From Oopsacas minuta (taxonomy: Eukaryota > Porifera > Hexactinellida > Lyssacinosida > Leucopsacidae): DNA of 64,000 nucleotides. The position numbers and the translations under genes were made by a program. Of this stretch, positions 47,153 through 58,546 are shown one piece after another (within the stretch, counting starts at the first letter, position 1; each line of letters begins with the position of its first letter). The notes under the pieces were generated by a model. The model searched no databases, was not told where the DNA came from, and saw only the letters and a list, made by a program, of their open reading frames with translations. Location: NCBI GenBank assembly GCA_024704765.1, contig JAKMXF010000349.1, positions 113,228-177,227 of the forward strand, read 5' to 3'.

Positions 47153-48143
47153 TTGTCAATGATTGAGTCCTCGAGCATTAATGAAGATAACAGTTTTCAC
47201 TACTATTTACAGACAACTCTGCATTCTAATGACTTTGAACATAGGTTTACCTGGTGGATTATCCAATTCACTTTGACTAATTTCACAGTGCTACACCCTG
47301 AATCGATCATTTCTTTCTCCAGACAACAAACTAAACCCTTTCCCTACACAATCATTGATGGTGCACCATCTGTCATTACCTCACATAAATTAATTATTCA
47401 ACTTAAGTCCGATAGCATCAATTCCATTCATCACCGCTTATATATATATCAGCTCCAGTTGCTATCGTAAGCTGTGTCAGTTTAATTCTTCTGTAGGCTA
47501 TAACTTTGAATAGATTCCTCTTACAAAATCAGCAAGTTGAGGTGTATCAGTTGCAACTGTGCTCTAATAGAAAGAGAATAGTACTCGAACTCACTAGCAC
47601 GTTTTCTAAAGTAAGTTTCAAGATGATGATACAATCTTGTGAGAGTAGAGCGAAACGGAGATGTCTTAAAACACCAAGTGCAACTAATTGGAAAGAGTTT
47701 GTTGTGGACGCCCTTGCAGAAAATCTAACTGTTTCTATTAGTCCTTAAACTAGAATTGTATCGAAGGCGACAAATTTTCTCCAGCAATAATGCATTTTAG
47801 AGGCTCTTTGTGTGATTTTTCTATTGGACGTACTCAACTCAAAAGTCATTTGGTTAAGCGTAGGAAAGAATCAAATACCAAGTTGCTATCTAAATTTGAT
47901 TCTGATAAACTACGTGCTGATATTGGCTTAGCTGGAATTCTCGATTATTGGCCTATACTGCACACGAATATGATTCCTTATATTGTGCTGTCGTTGTTTG
48001 CGGTTTGGATGAGCATTTTACTGTTTAAAGTTTCCTATAAAGTTAGAAAATTTTGGAAAACAGAAGAAAGACGCTGTCATGCATTCAAATTTGTGCTAAA
48101 TTCCGTTTTAGACGACAAAAACGAATTCTTAATTCATTTTTAA
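47153..48143 (+). other. Cluster of open frames of unknown origin
   Basis: Three adjacent open stretches (47153-47470, 47506-47748, 47790-48143) in the same orientation cover nearly a kilobase. The last contains a hydrophobic segment (PYIVLSLFAVWMSILLF) between two basic, charged parts. They could be exons of one gene, a broken transposon gene or chance. I recognise no family and saw no convincing splice sites joining them. Confidence 0.25.
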
Positions 48144-48712
48144 ATTTACAGATAATGAGGCGAAGATGAAAGCTGCCTTTGATTTCCGATTCTGTGATGC
48201 AGACTAAGTTTGCAGGGCGTGTTGGATCGTAGAATGCTTACCAAAACAGATCTCAAATCTACTCGAGCTTCCTTGTCAAAGACTACACTGATACAAGATA
48301 GAAACTTTCTTTTGTAAATCCCTGGATCCCTGGATCATAGGCCAAATTCCGGGTAACCCAAGGATCTGTGAAGTGTCGGAAAGTATACACCGATCGCTTA
48401 GTAGTTATTTTTGCAGAACATAGTAGTCACTTTATAGAACATACAATATAGCATTTTCTCACTGTTTTCTACTTTTCGAAAAATTGACAGCATTGTTCTG
48501 AAGAAGTGATAATAATTATGATTGCTTGCTATTTTGTAATTTTGCGTTCCTGTTCAGCACTCTCAATAATGTATACGTGACTATGCAATGATGTTAGTAG
48601 GCATATTGTTATGGTAATGTATAGTGACTAGAATCAGTACAAATTCTTTTGATGACTAATACAAATTCGCATTCAGCAAGCACGATCAGGCATAGCATTC
48701 TATACATTAAGG
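48144..48712. other. No gene recognised
   Basis: Unassigned. Confidence 0.4.
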
Positions 48713-49111
48713 CAGGGGTCTCGAGCTTTTACGTCGCGACACCAATTTCTAACATTTTTGGTACCTAGTTATATTGTGACCCTATAAGCTAAAAATGGTT
48801 TGTATTCATGAAAATATAATTTACGAATTTCGAAAACAAGGTAAACACAATTCATACAATGTTGAATACTTTATCAAGAAAAAATGAAAATGAATAAATA
48901 ACGTGTTTTGTGGGAAGCGGTTTCTACCCCCTCTTAAGTTTTTGCAAAGGCCAAATAAGTAAAACACATATACGTGTTTTTAGGTTATAACTATCCATAA
49001 GTATTTTCTACCCCATTAATTATGGTTCAATAATATCTTTATGCGCTCTATGAGAATTACGTGGCGACCCCACTTTGGGTCGCGACCCACATTTTGAGAA
49101 CCGCTACACTG
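48713..49111. mobile_element. hAT MITE, about 400 bp
   Basis: The left end is CAGGGGTCTCGAGC, and the right end inverted is CAGTGTAGCGGTTCTCAAA followed by GTGGGTCGCGACCC, a combination seen in many Charlie-like hAT ends. The left end also has 'gtcgcgac'. The flanking 8-mers do not match, so it is old or one end is damaged. Confidence 0.6.
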
Positions 49112-50910
49112 AGGGAATCGTGCTCACAAAATTTTGGGCCATGAATAAATATTATATTCAATTGTATACCCTGCGTGGACAAACGTATTCATCGATTGCT
49201 AATATTTTCATACAAATAGTACGAATCTCGTCTATCCTTGACGGCCGAATCATAAATACTGTAAGATTTATAGTTTATTGTCTCATTTGCATTCTAAGTA
49301 TTTGAAACAGCAAGTATTCGGACTTCATATTTAGATACTAAATGAAAATGGTCAAAGTTTTCAACTCATGACAAATTGTGCCACTAAATACAGTTTATAA
49401 CCATTATACATATGGTGATAGGTTTCACTTAGTGACTCAGGGGTTGAAATTTTGAAAGTTATTGATGAGTATTTCATAAAAATCTTAGAAACTTTTATCA
49501 GGATAAGTAGATTGTGAATTTGACACCAGATATCCATTGAAATCTGATCTTTTATTTTATTGAGATCATAAATAGACGGTCTAATGTACTATTCGTAGGA
49601 AATTTTTTGTATATGGATGAATACTTATGTCTAGGTAGGCTATTTATCAATAATTTAGTTATATTTGATTAATTAAGCATATTTAAAATACCCCACTCCC
49701 AAGTTTTCAAAGATATCAAAACATGATTAATCTTGGTAATGACTCAAATATTGCATAAATTTTGCAAAACAATCGACAATTTAATTGAGATAATACTTAT
49801 TACGAAAATTGGATATCTTATCGATCATGATTAACTTGTGCATGAATATTCTGTGTTGAATCGAGTTCAACTTGTGACACATTTTACCAAACTCATCATT
49901 ACATATCTTATTAGAGACGTTAAAGAATCACCCTGAAGGAATATCAGAAGTATGGTCCACATTCCAAGTCAGTTCGCCTGGATTGCCAACCGGATAGTCA
50001 GTATTCTCAAGTACAGCTACATCTTCATTGTGCACTATCTCCCCTACAGCAATTCCATCAAAGTTTAGCTGATCAGGAGCTACGTATTCTAAGATCATAG
50101 CCTCGTCTATAGAAGTCTGCGCTTTGCTCTCAAAACAAGATCTATTTTGTCCAATTACATCAATGTTAGTCTAATAAATAGATTTAAATTCAATGTTATC
50201 AGAGTCAACGTAATCAACCCTCCAAGAAAGGTATAATATTACCTGTTCTCTATAAAGTTAAATTAGTCCTGCATTACGTTATACCTACGAAAACGAATCA
50301 CTTTCGCTTTACGACGAAATCTCATACCTAGAATCCTTGAGTGGAAATAGATTAGGGTTGTCTAAAAGAGGATTAGCCACTTCATCAGAGTTATCCTGGC
50401 CAAATGCAGGATTAATCTTAGTAATTATTCTGAGAAGATTGAAAATCATTCACGGAAGCAGATTTTGCAAAACAAATCCTCTAACCCATCAAGTGTTGTA
50501 TGAAGTGTTCTATCAACCGTATATGTCATAACCATTTTGTATTTATCTTTGAAATGCTACAACTTTTCAAGTTATATACATAATCTATAGTAATTTGAAC
50601 CACTTCAAGTACATTGTGTCCTGTTCGATTTCTCCCAAATTTTAGCATATCAGATTTATACTATAGAAGAAATGACATAACATTCAAACCCAATATTTGA
50701 AATTTTTTTTACATCATCTTAGTTCAGCCAATATTTGAGTAAAATATTCACCCAATACTTTTTCTTATACTTCAGATTATGTATATAACTTTGGCGAATA
50801 TATATTACATTATAACAAGTAAAGTTCACACAAAATACAATATATTCAATTCTGCCTATTTATGGATTCGTATGTGTGTAGTAATATCCATAGTCCAAAG
50901 AGTTTATATA
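49112..50910. other. No gene recognised
   Basis: About 1.8 kb of AT-rich sequence with only short unassigned open stretches. Confidence 0.4.
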
Positions 50911-51229
50911 CCGTATGTGTATTCGAATAGTAGCCGGGGCGATTAAGAATTTCAACCCCCGCTTAAGTGGGCGATTATTCGCGTAGGCAATTATTCGAGA
51001 GAGGCAACTTATTATTTCGAGGCCTTTTTTCCCGAAAATATTTTTCAATTTTGAGAAAATAGATATTTCGGAGAATCAAAATATTCCAGCCGATCATTAA
51101 TTGATATGACGCACTATTACAATAACAGTTGGTCGAAGGGGGTGAGGGAAAAGAATTATTCACTACTTTGGGGGCTATTATAAGGGGAGACGATAATTCG
51201 ATAAGGGGCTATTATTCGAATAAATACGG
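50911..51229. mobile_element. MITE with CCGTATTTATTCGAATA-type ends
   Basis: The left end reads CCGTATGTGTATTCGAATAG and the right end inverted CCGTATTTATTCGAATAATA, with TA on both sides. The interior is made of 'attattcg' words in both orientations. Non-coding; superfamily not assigned. Confidence 0.6.
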
Positions 51230-51571
51230 TATTGTACAATGATTATGGAATTGGAATAGGGATTGGCTAATTAATCAAAAGTTTATCTAGAATTGGATGA
51301 TTGAAGAACATAAGATATCTACGGAGCTGAATATACGCATGTAGGTTTAAATAGAAATTAGGTTTTTGAGGAAAGTTGTATTTCTCACACAATTATGACG
51401 TCATTTTCATATCGTGAATTCACGAATTCGTTTATAACTCAGAAACTAACAATATGTAAGTATGAAATCGGATTGCAGATATTTTGTTTCTATTTGATTA
51501 TTGCAAGACAAAAGATCTTGACTACTACTAAAGTATGTATTATTTGCTGGGGCAAAGAATAGAAAGTGAAA
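51230..51571. other. No gene recognised
   Basis: Unassigned. Confidence 0.35.
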
Positions 51572-52324
51572 TAATGAGAATCCGCTCCTGCCAGTATTTT
51601 GTGTACTATTGTGATAGAGGTTAGATAACTCTTTGCGTGTGTCTAGTTTAGGCAGATCAAGGGACTCAAGCTGTGCTAGGCTGGCAGAATCAGTGTTTGC
51701 TTCACCGATGTAGGTGATGTGTGTGAAGGGTCTCTTCTGTGCGGAAGATGGGTTGTAGTGAAGAGCAAGCCGTTTACTTGTCTAGATATCGGAAGACTAG
51801 ACGATCAATTTCCTTTAGTAGACTTAATAGAAGGTTCTTTAGGAGGGAAGATAAACTGTTGTGGTATATTTGGTGTAGCTTCTTCAATAGATGCCGGACT
51901 CTGTATTTGTAACTGTGGAAGCGAGCTATCGGCTAATTGAGTAGCTGGGCTAGTCAAGGGTGTGTCAGCAGTAGATATAGTCTGGCTGGTAATTACTAAG
52001 GGTGATAGTAGAACGGCATAGAAATTAGCATCGCCCTAATCATCGGTTAGGATCTCGTCACTCGATTGGTATGGATCCTGCATGTGTAAGTAAGTTGGGG
52101 GTGAAATATCTTCCCTGAGTGTTTGCTCATTTTCCAGATCCCAGTTGGATGTGTCGGCTGTTCTGAATCTCGAGTAGCCATGTAGATTGATCAATGTATG
52201 ATGTGGTAAAATATTCTAAGGTGAATATGAAGCAATGTTCGATTTGTTAGTGATGGTAGAACTGAGAAATTTGCTGCCGTATATATACCGATACGATCAT
52301 GTTTGATTCTAAGACTAACCTATT

Positions 52325-52880
52325 TTTAGAACTACTTGCTACCATCACGGGATACTGTCCTGCCAGTTGAATTTGATCTAATTTTGGAACTACTTACAGC
52401 CATCACAGCATAACTATGCTGCCAGTTGAATATGGTCTAATTTTGGAACTACTTACAGCCACCATAGCGTTTTAACTGTGTTGCTAGTTGAAATTTTGCT
52501 AATTCTTCAACTACTTGCAACTATCACAGCATAAATGTGCTGCTGGTTGAATTTGATCTGGTTTTGAACTACAGTGCAACATCGATAATCTGGAATTTTC
52601 GATTATCCAGACAGTCTCGGTTGGTCCGAATGTTTGGAGGATAGCAACATGGAATGATTCAGAGGACCTCCATTATCCGGAATGTAAAATATCTGGACTC
52701 ATTTGAGTCGCCCAAAAATTCCGGATGATCGAGATCACATCATAACTATCCTGTTAGTTGAGTTTGATCTAATTTTAGAACTACTTACAACCATCACAGC
52801 TTAACTATACTGCCCTTTGAACTTGATCTAATTTGGGAAATGCTGCAACTGTCGCAACTGCTGTCTGCCTGTTGAAATTA
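52325..52880 (-). repeat. Minisatellite of a roughly 59-bp unit in the piggyBac 5' region
   Basis: Six to seven diverged units of the form gaactacttacagccatcac...ctgccagttgaatttgatct follow one another. The piggyBac at 57.8 kb has two to three units in the same place. One unit is interrupted by the small element at 52572. Confidence 0.75.
52572..52742. mobile_element. Small pogo-like MITE within the minisatellite
   Basis: Inverted-repeat ends around ATCGATAATCTGGAATTTT (right, inverted: CTCGATCATCCGGAATTTT). The left end starts CAGTGCAAC after TA; the right boundary is uncertain by a few bases. A related fragment ('gaggacttccat', 'ataatccagac') occurs at about 53255-53300. Confidence 0.5.
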
Positions 52881-53986
52881 CTTTTTTACTTCCTTCTACC
52901 ATCACAGCGAAATAATTTTCGAAGTCTTGCAATTTCTTTTGTTCATATTTATTGTATTCAACTATTAGCCCATGGGCTATGCTAGAAGAGTCCGTTTCAT
53001 AATTTTTAGCAAATTGTTGTCAGGATTCCATTCACTAAAGTATAACCATTCAGATGGTATGTTTCTAATTTTCGCTTTTTCACCATATTTTTCACTTTAC
53101 TCTGTCGTTTGTAGACACCACTTTTTCTCACACCGAGTATTTTACTTGGGATCCTTCTTTATGAGATTGTTCTTACTAATTTGGTGTATGCAATTCAAAG
53201 TTTAGTTGTTTGTTCCATTCTTTTTCTTGCCACCCATTTGTTTCTTTCTGCTGCGGACCTTCCATAATCCAGACACCGCTATATTCAGAGGACTTCCATA
53301 TTTCTATAATAATAGTTAAATGATGTTATATATCGAATTTCTGTCCCGTATTACCCTGTTGTATCGAGGATTATGTATTTCCAAATTTCTGTTTGCCTTT
53401 ATTATCGGTTTATCCATATTATATCTACCTGAAAAGAAATTATATTATACACCACATGTTTCAACTGTACATGGATGTAGTTTCCGATCTCCTACTCTCT
53501 GTTTAAGGTAGTGCTCATCAGTAGCGTAGCTAATATTTCCAACATAGTACGGAGCGATCGACATAGGTGTCTGTGGAATTGCGAATGATTTTCCAAACGA
53601 TGGACTGCGAGAACTAAATGCTTCGTTTTTGCTAAATACAGTGGTACCTGCATAATCCGACCCATGTTGGGATATGAATATTTCGTCGGATTACCAAAAT
53701 GAGGAATAAATACTTTAAATTGATGGTTATTGGAATTCTAAACACGAAACATGTGCTTGGTTACTAATATTTGCTAATTAGAATTTTATTGTTGCGTAGT
53801 AACAGTTGTAATAAATAATTGTAATGTGCATTTTGCAATGTCGCCTCGCAAGCAATTCTGCTTTCTGATTGGCTAGCTGAAATTTAGTTTGGGTATTGTA
53901 AATGCAATATATTCAGGATACAGCACGCTTTTTTGTCACATAAATCTTTTTATTCCAATTATTTTGATCTGTAACACTAACCCATA
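52881..53986. other. No gene recognised; upstream of the coiled-coil gene
   Basis: It contains the MITE fragment near 53255 and an unpaired pogo-type end at 53640 (CAGTGGTACCTGCATAATCC). The region directly before 53987 may hold the promoter of the downstream gene; no TATA box stands out. Confidence 0.35.
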
Positions 53987-54790
53987 ATGACTACTAATAC
54001 CGATAATATGGATACAAACATCGTTGATGCTAAAGGTAAATTCAATTAGGAACGACTATTCTTTCATAGTATATCATACAAAAATAAATTTTGTATTTGG
54101 TAATGAAATGTTATACAAAATTGAAACATAATAATTTACGAAGGTATTTCTATTAGACTTGGACGCAATGATATTAACACCCTATAGCCAGAATAGTCTC
54201 AGAAGCACTTCTGATGCCGGCACTTTCTCCAGCACCAGTCAAGATTGTCTTCCCGACAACGACAACAACACTCTCGGCAACGAAAACAATAGTCCTTCCA
54301 GTCACTATAGTCTAGAACCTACTTCTAGAACAAAAGGTGAGTAGATCTATTATTGTGTAATTTGTTTGTTGATGCGAACATTGTGATGTAAATTTTCTGC
54401 TTTCGCTATTTCGCTTTTTTTTCTGGTGTATTCTTGTGACCAAACTAAATTCGTTAGGAGAATCTATAAATCAATTCTATTCTAAATGTACTCTATTTGT
54501 TAGGGCAAAAAAGAAATCTCAGCAATATGCTAGACCAAAGGTTCATCGTCATGTCGAGGGCACTCGACACGAAAATGGATCAACGAGATGATCGTTACAA
54601 GGAGATGGTGAGAAAAATGGCTAAAATAGAGAAATGTATCCATGATCAGTCTAGTATAATAAAGAAGCAAGATCTAGTGATAGAACGCCTTAGTCGCGAG
54701 CTGAAAGTAGGGGAGGTAGAACGCACGAGACTGAGGCAAGAAATGGAGGAATTCCGCATTCGGGTCTCCTCGGGAGAGCAAGTGCAGTAG
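53987..54790 (+). CDS. Coiled-coil protein, three exons
   Basis: Exons 53987-54035, 54157-54336 and 54504-54790 join in frame: donors AAAG|GTAAAT and AAAG|GTGAGT, acceptors TATTAG and TTGTTAG, introns of 121 and 167 bp. The predicted protein has about 172 residues: a short acidic start, a Ser/Asn-rich middle, and from the third exon a charged amphipathic coiled coil (MDQRDDRYKEMVRKMAKIEK and onward). The function is unknown. After the TAG at 54788-54790 the same frame stays open for 49 more codons of similar coiled-coil character to TAA at 54938-54940, so the true protein may be about 50 residues longer. Confidence 0.6.
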
Positions 54791-54940
54791 AGCTTCCAGA
54801 ATGAGATCGAGACCCTGAAGAGCAATCATCGAGACGTACGCAATCGATTGCAACAACACTCGAGGAAGCTCAGGACGTTAGGAAGTGAAGCAATGGAAAT
54901 ACATGATGTTTTTGGTGACCTCAGCCATGATGACTTCTAA
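54791..54940 (+). other. In-frame extension after the TAG stop
   Basis: It reads SFQNEIETLKSNHRDVRNRL and onward to DLSHDDF, rich in E, K, R, Q and L like the preceding coiled coil. It is either a former coding end cut off by a recent nonsense mutation or a readthrough extension. The sequence alone cannot decide. Confidence 0.5.
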
Positions 54941-55687
54941 AGTACTTGCTGAACTCAACCTTGATGACTTATAATAAGTGTTTGAATTCCTATAATGATT
55001 GCCATCACAAATTATTCAATATATATCTCCCACTCATTCTTTCTGTAGAACTAATGATACTAAAGACACAGTTCATACGCACTTAGATATTCGACCCCAC
55101 GATAGGTAGGGAAATACACCAACTATTCGAAATTTAACTATTATCCATACAGCAATGAACGCAGCAAATATTCCTGATAATCATATACAGTAAACTCTAT
55201 CGAACTAGGTTATAACGAAATGGCTGCTTATATCGAATTGAATCCTTTCCACTAGAGCCTTCATTGCACTAATATTGTTCCCTGTATAACAAAATTCGGT
55301 CAGATCGAAAGAAAATGCAGGTGCCGTCGACTTGATATATATAGAGTTGATTACATATTGAAACAAGTAATCATCTAATAATGCAGTTGATGTCAATTTC
55401 TAAAAAACATGATGTCTACTATTGTAATGTGTAGCGGTTGCTATAAACTCATACAACTATGCCGACTACAACAATATCAACAGTACAAAAGTCCCAAAAG
55501 AAACGACGGGAAGTATTCGAGAAGGGCTACTATTCAAGCAGATACAGATAAAGAGAAATATATTGAGCGAAAAAAAATCGACAAGGAAGCAACATAGCAC
55601 TACTCTTACGACTGAAATATACTAAAAGAGGATACTGTTAATATTGTTTGCTAGTCTTTACAAGAATAATGATGCCCCTAGCTAATA
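54941..55687. other. Possible MITE at about 55191-55345, otherwise unassigned
   Basis: At 55191 a CAGTAAACTCTATCGAACTA start faces an inverted TCAACTCTATA near 55345, resembling the ends of the MITE at 3926-4094. The match is weak. Confidence 0.3.
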
Positions 55688-56589
55688 CAGTTAACGGACA
55701 AAAGTATTCGACCACACAAATATATTGTCATAAATTGTATACTCTTTCCCGTTCCTATACACTGTATAGTCTATATTCGTGGCTACAATCTAGTAATTTG
55801 CATAGAATAACATGTTTTTCAAGAATTTCAAAAAAATATTTTCGATTTACACTTTTTGAAGGTGTTAATTATTAATAATCATTAGATAATTATTAATAAT
55901 CAAAATATGTGGTAATTCAAAACCTATTAAGAATCTATAATTTCTGACTTGATATTTGAATTCTACTTAGGCGAGTTACCCCAGATTCAAATTTCCAATC
56001 GTATTGAACAATTTTTACCAAAGTTATAGAAGAATTTCAATTTGTGCCACTTGTTGCAAAAAGTGACACCGGTGGCAGGAAAAAGCGCCATTACAAGGAA
56101 ATCAACTAGGGTTAGGAGGAATAAGTCATAGTAATATTTTCGAATTATATGACTATGCTAACCCTTGAATTACAAAATAACCTCTTGGTAACGGCCACTT
56201 GTGCCCCTTGGGCAAAAGGTGGCACAAATGGCACAAATTGAAATTCATCTATAACTCTGGCAAAAATTGTTCAATCCCATTGAAAATTTAATCTGGGGTG
56301 ACTCGCCTAAGTAGAATTTAAATATCAAGTCAGAAATTATAGATTCTTAATAGGTTTTGAATTACCACATATTTTGATTATCAATAATTATCTAATAATT
56401 ATTAATAATTAACACCTTCAAAAAGTGTAAATCGAAAATATTTTTTTGAAATTCTTGAAAAACATGTTATTCTATGCAAATTACTAGATTGTAGCTACGA
56501 ATATAGACTATACAGTGTATAGGAACGGGAAAGAGTATACAATTTATGACAATATATTTGTGTGGTCGAATACTTTTGTCCCTTAACTG
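55688..56589. mobile_element. Fold-back Tc1-type element, 902 bp, almost one palindrome
   Basis: Nearly the whole element is two inverted arms (about 55688-56068 and 56215-56589) with few mismatches, and even the centre is partly palindromic. The ends are CAGTTAACGGACAAAAGTAT and, inverted, CAGTTAAGGGACAAAAGTAT, flanked by TA on each side. No gene. A solo end of the same family is at 365-392. Confidence 0.85.
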
Positions 56590-56591
56590 TA

Positions 56592-57789
56592 TATTGCTTG
56601 AATACACATTGTAAATATCACATCGTATTGTTGAGAAGAGTTATCTTATCCGGGCAAATGTGTATCATTGAGGGAAGTATAATAACTGAATGCATAGCAT
56701 TTCTACGGATTGTAGTTATGGCATGCTACCATTGGTTGACTAGTCCTAGTGTCCCACCGAATTAGTATAATTTGTTGATATTTCACTGAGTGACTTAGAT
56801 TTTGTACACTAAACTTCTACTGCAATGAATACATACACATGTGAATGATGGGAAGACTGACTCAAACATTGCTCTACTCTAGATACAAATATACTCTTGG
56901 TATTTGTCAGCAAACTACCTAGCTATGTTTAGACGCTCATGAATATTCGATTCTGATTTTAGACGAGGATGTCTAAAAAATATACCCATCTTTGCTCTCT
57001 GGGTAATCTGATATGAGTTTTCTAACAGCACGGACAGATGCACTTTGTGGTGAGTGGCTTGATTTATCTATTCCAATACTCTTGTGTAAGAGTGTTAAAT
57101 CTGCACGCATATCACATGTATTCTGATTGATTGTGCAGTTAGAGTCTGTGAGTGTTCGGGAAAAGCTATTGATTAGCAGTAGACTATACCTTCCTGACTC
57201 TCACTCAAGAATCTCTCTGTTCATCATACGTATATTATCAATTCTCAATTGAATTCTTTGTAAAACTACATTTCGACAGTTTCACACACAATGTAGTGTT
57301 CGCACACTTATATCGTACTGTCTTATCGTACTTATTTTGTGGCGCTTATACCACTGCAGGATTATGAAACGGTTGAAAAAATGCCCAAAATTGGAAAATA
57401 TTCTTGGATGATGATACCGCCATGAATTCATCATGCGACAAGAGGGATAACAACGCTAACATTGGAATTGAATAAACTTAGACAACTAGAAAGTAATGTT
57501 TCAAAATTGGAAATATTCAGCTTAGTATGGTGTACACCAGAGGCGTAGCGAGGGTGCGGCATCTGGGGCCAAAGTCGCAACTTGCTGTGCTGCACCCTAT
57601 ATTCAATGAATTTACGTAGGTTGTTATGATTGTGCCCACAAGAATGTGTCGCATGCAGCATCCCAAATTCTCTGGCATTTTCCAATTGTTTCAGAATATC
57701 AGTAAACACCAGGGACGTGGTGTTTACAGACATTCTGAAACAATGAAAAATAAAACAAAATTATTCATGTAATCTGTACACTCACAATC
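56592..57789. other. No gene recognised
   Basis: The minus-strand open frame at 57431-57733 overlaps a hAT-like end (57539, CAGAGGCGTAGCGAGGG) whose partner I could not find. Confidence 0.35.
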
Positions 57790-57849
57790 TCTAGGATTTT
57801 CAAAAATTGATCAGATAGTATAAGCAAAGTTATGCTGTGATAGCTGTAG

Positions 57850-58016
57850 TATAGGCGTATTTGGAGGGTGGGCGAGGGGGGGGGGCAATAGCGCCTCAAA
57901 TATCCAAAATTGGCCCTCCAAATGTTTATGAAATGAGAAAAAATTTAGGATCTTGGAGTAACAGGAAATTTTTTCACCCATTTCGAGCTCCCCTTAAATG
58001 TCCCTATGTACGTCCA
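57850..58016. mobile_element. Small GC-rich insert, probably a hAT MITE
   Basis: It interrupts a minisatellite unit. Ends 'taggcgtatttggaggg' and inverted 'catggacgtacataggg' are loosely inverted. The flanks gctgtagt and gctataag match at six of eight positions. It contains a run of about ten G. Confidence 0.45.
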
Positions 58017-58546
58017 TGGCTATAAGTAGTTCCAAAATTACAACAAATTTAACTAGCAGCAAACTTATGCAGTGATGGCTGTAAAAAGTTCCAAAATTAG
58101 ATCAAATTCAACTGGCAGGACAGTATCCCGTGATGGTAGCAAGTAGTTCTAAAAATAGGTTAGTCTTAGAATCAAACATGATCGTATCGGTATATATACG
58201 GCAGCAAATTTCTCAGTTCTACCATCACTAACAAATCGAACATTGCTTCATATTCACCTTAGAATATTTTACCACATCACACATTGATCAATCTACATGG
58301 CTACTCGAGATTCAGAACAGCCGACACATCCAACTGGGATCTGGAAAATGAGCAAACACTCAGGGAAGATATTTCACCCCCAACTTACTTACACATGCAG
58401 GATCCATACCAATCGAGTGACGAGATCCTAACCGATGATTAGGGCGATGCTGATTTCTATGGCGTTCTACTATCACCCTTAGTAATTACCAGCCAGACTA
58501 TATCTACTGCTGACACACCCTTGACTAGCCCAGCTACTCAATTAGC

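Larger units (their letters stand above)
51572..52880 (-). mobile_element. Truncated piggyBac copy (5' part only)
   Basis: The reverse complement closely matches the piggyBac at 57.8-63.9 kb: 51572-51945 corresponds to about 61390-61745, and 51945-52330 to about 58180-58546. Here the two blocks are contiguous, because this copy lacks the hAT inserted in the other. The similarity ends at 51571, so most of the transposase is missing. Both copies share the same early stop in the N-terminal coding part. Towards the outer end it carries a tandem array of a roughly 59-bp unit. Confidence 0.8.

Noticed and set aside
51719-51940. Open frame repeated at 61325-61609 on the other strand
   Set aside because: It is antisense to the piggyBac N-terminal coding region; the repetition comes from the two piggyBac copies.
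57431-57733. 100-codon minus-strand frame with Cys/His residues
   Set aside because: No recognisable domain, and it overlaps a hAT-like end at 57539; the Cys/His spacing does not form a known zinc finger.
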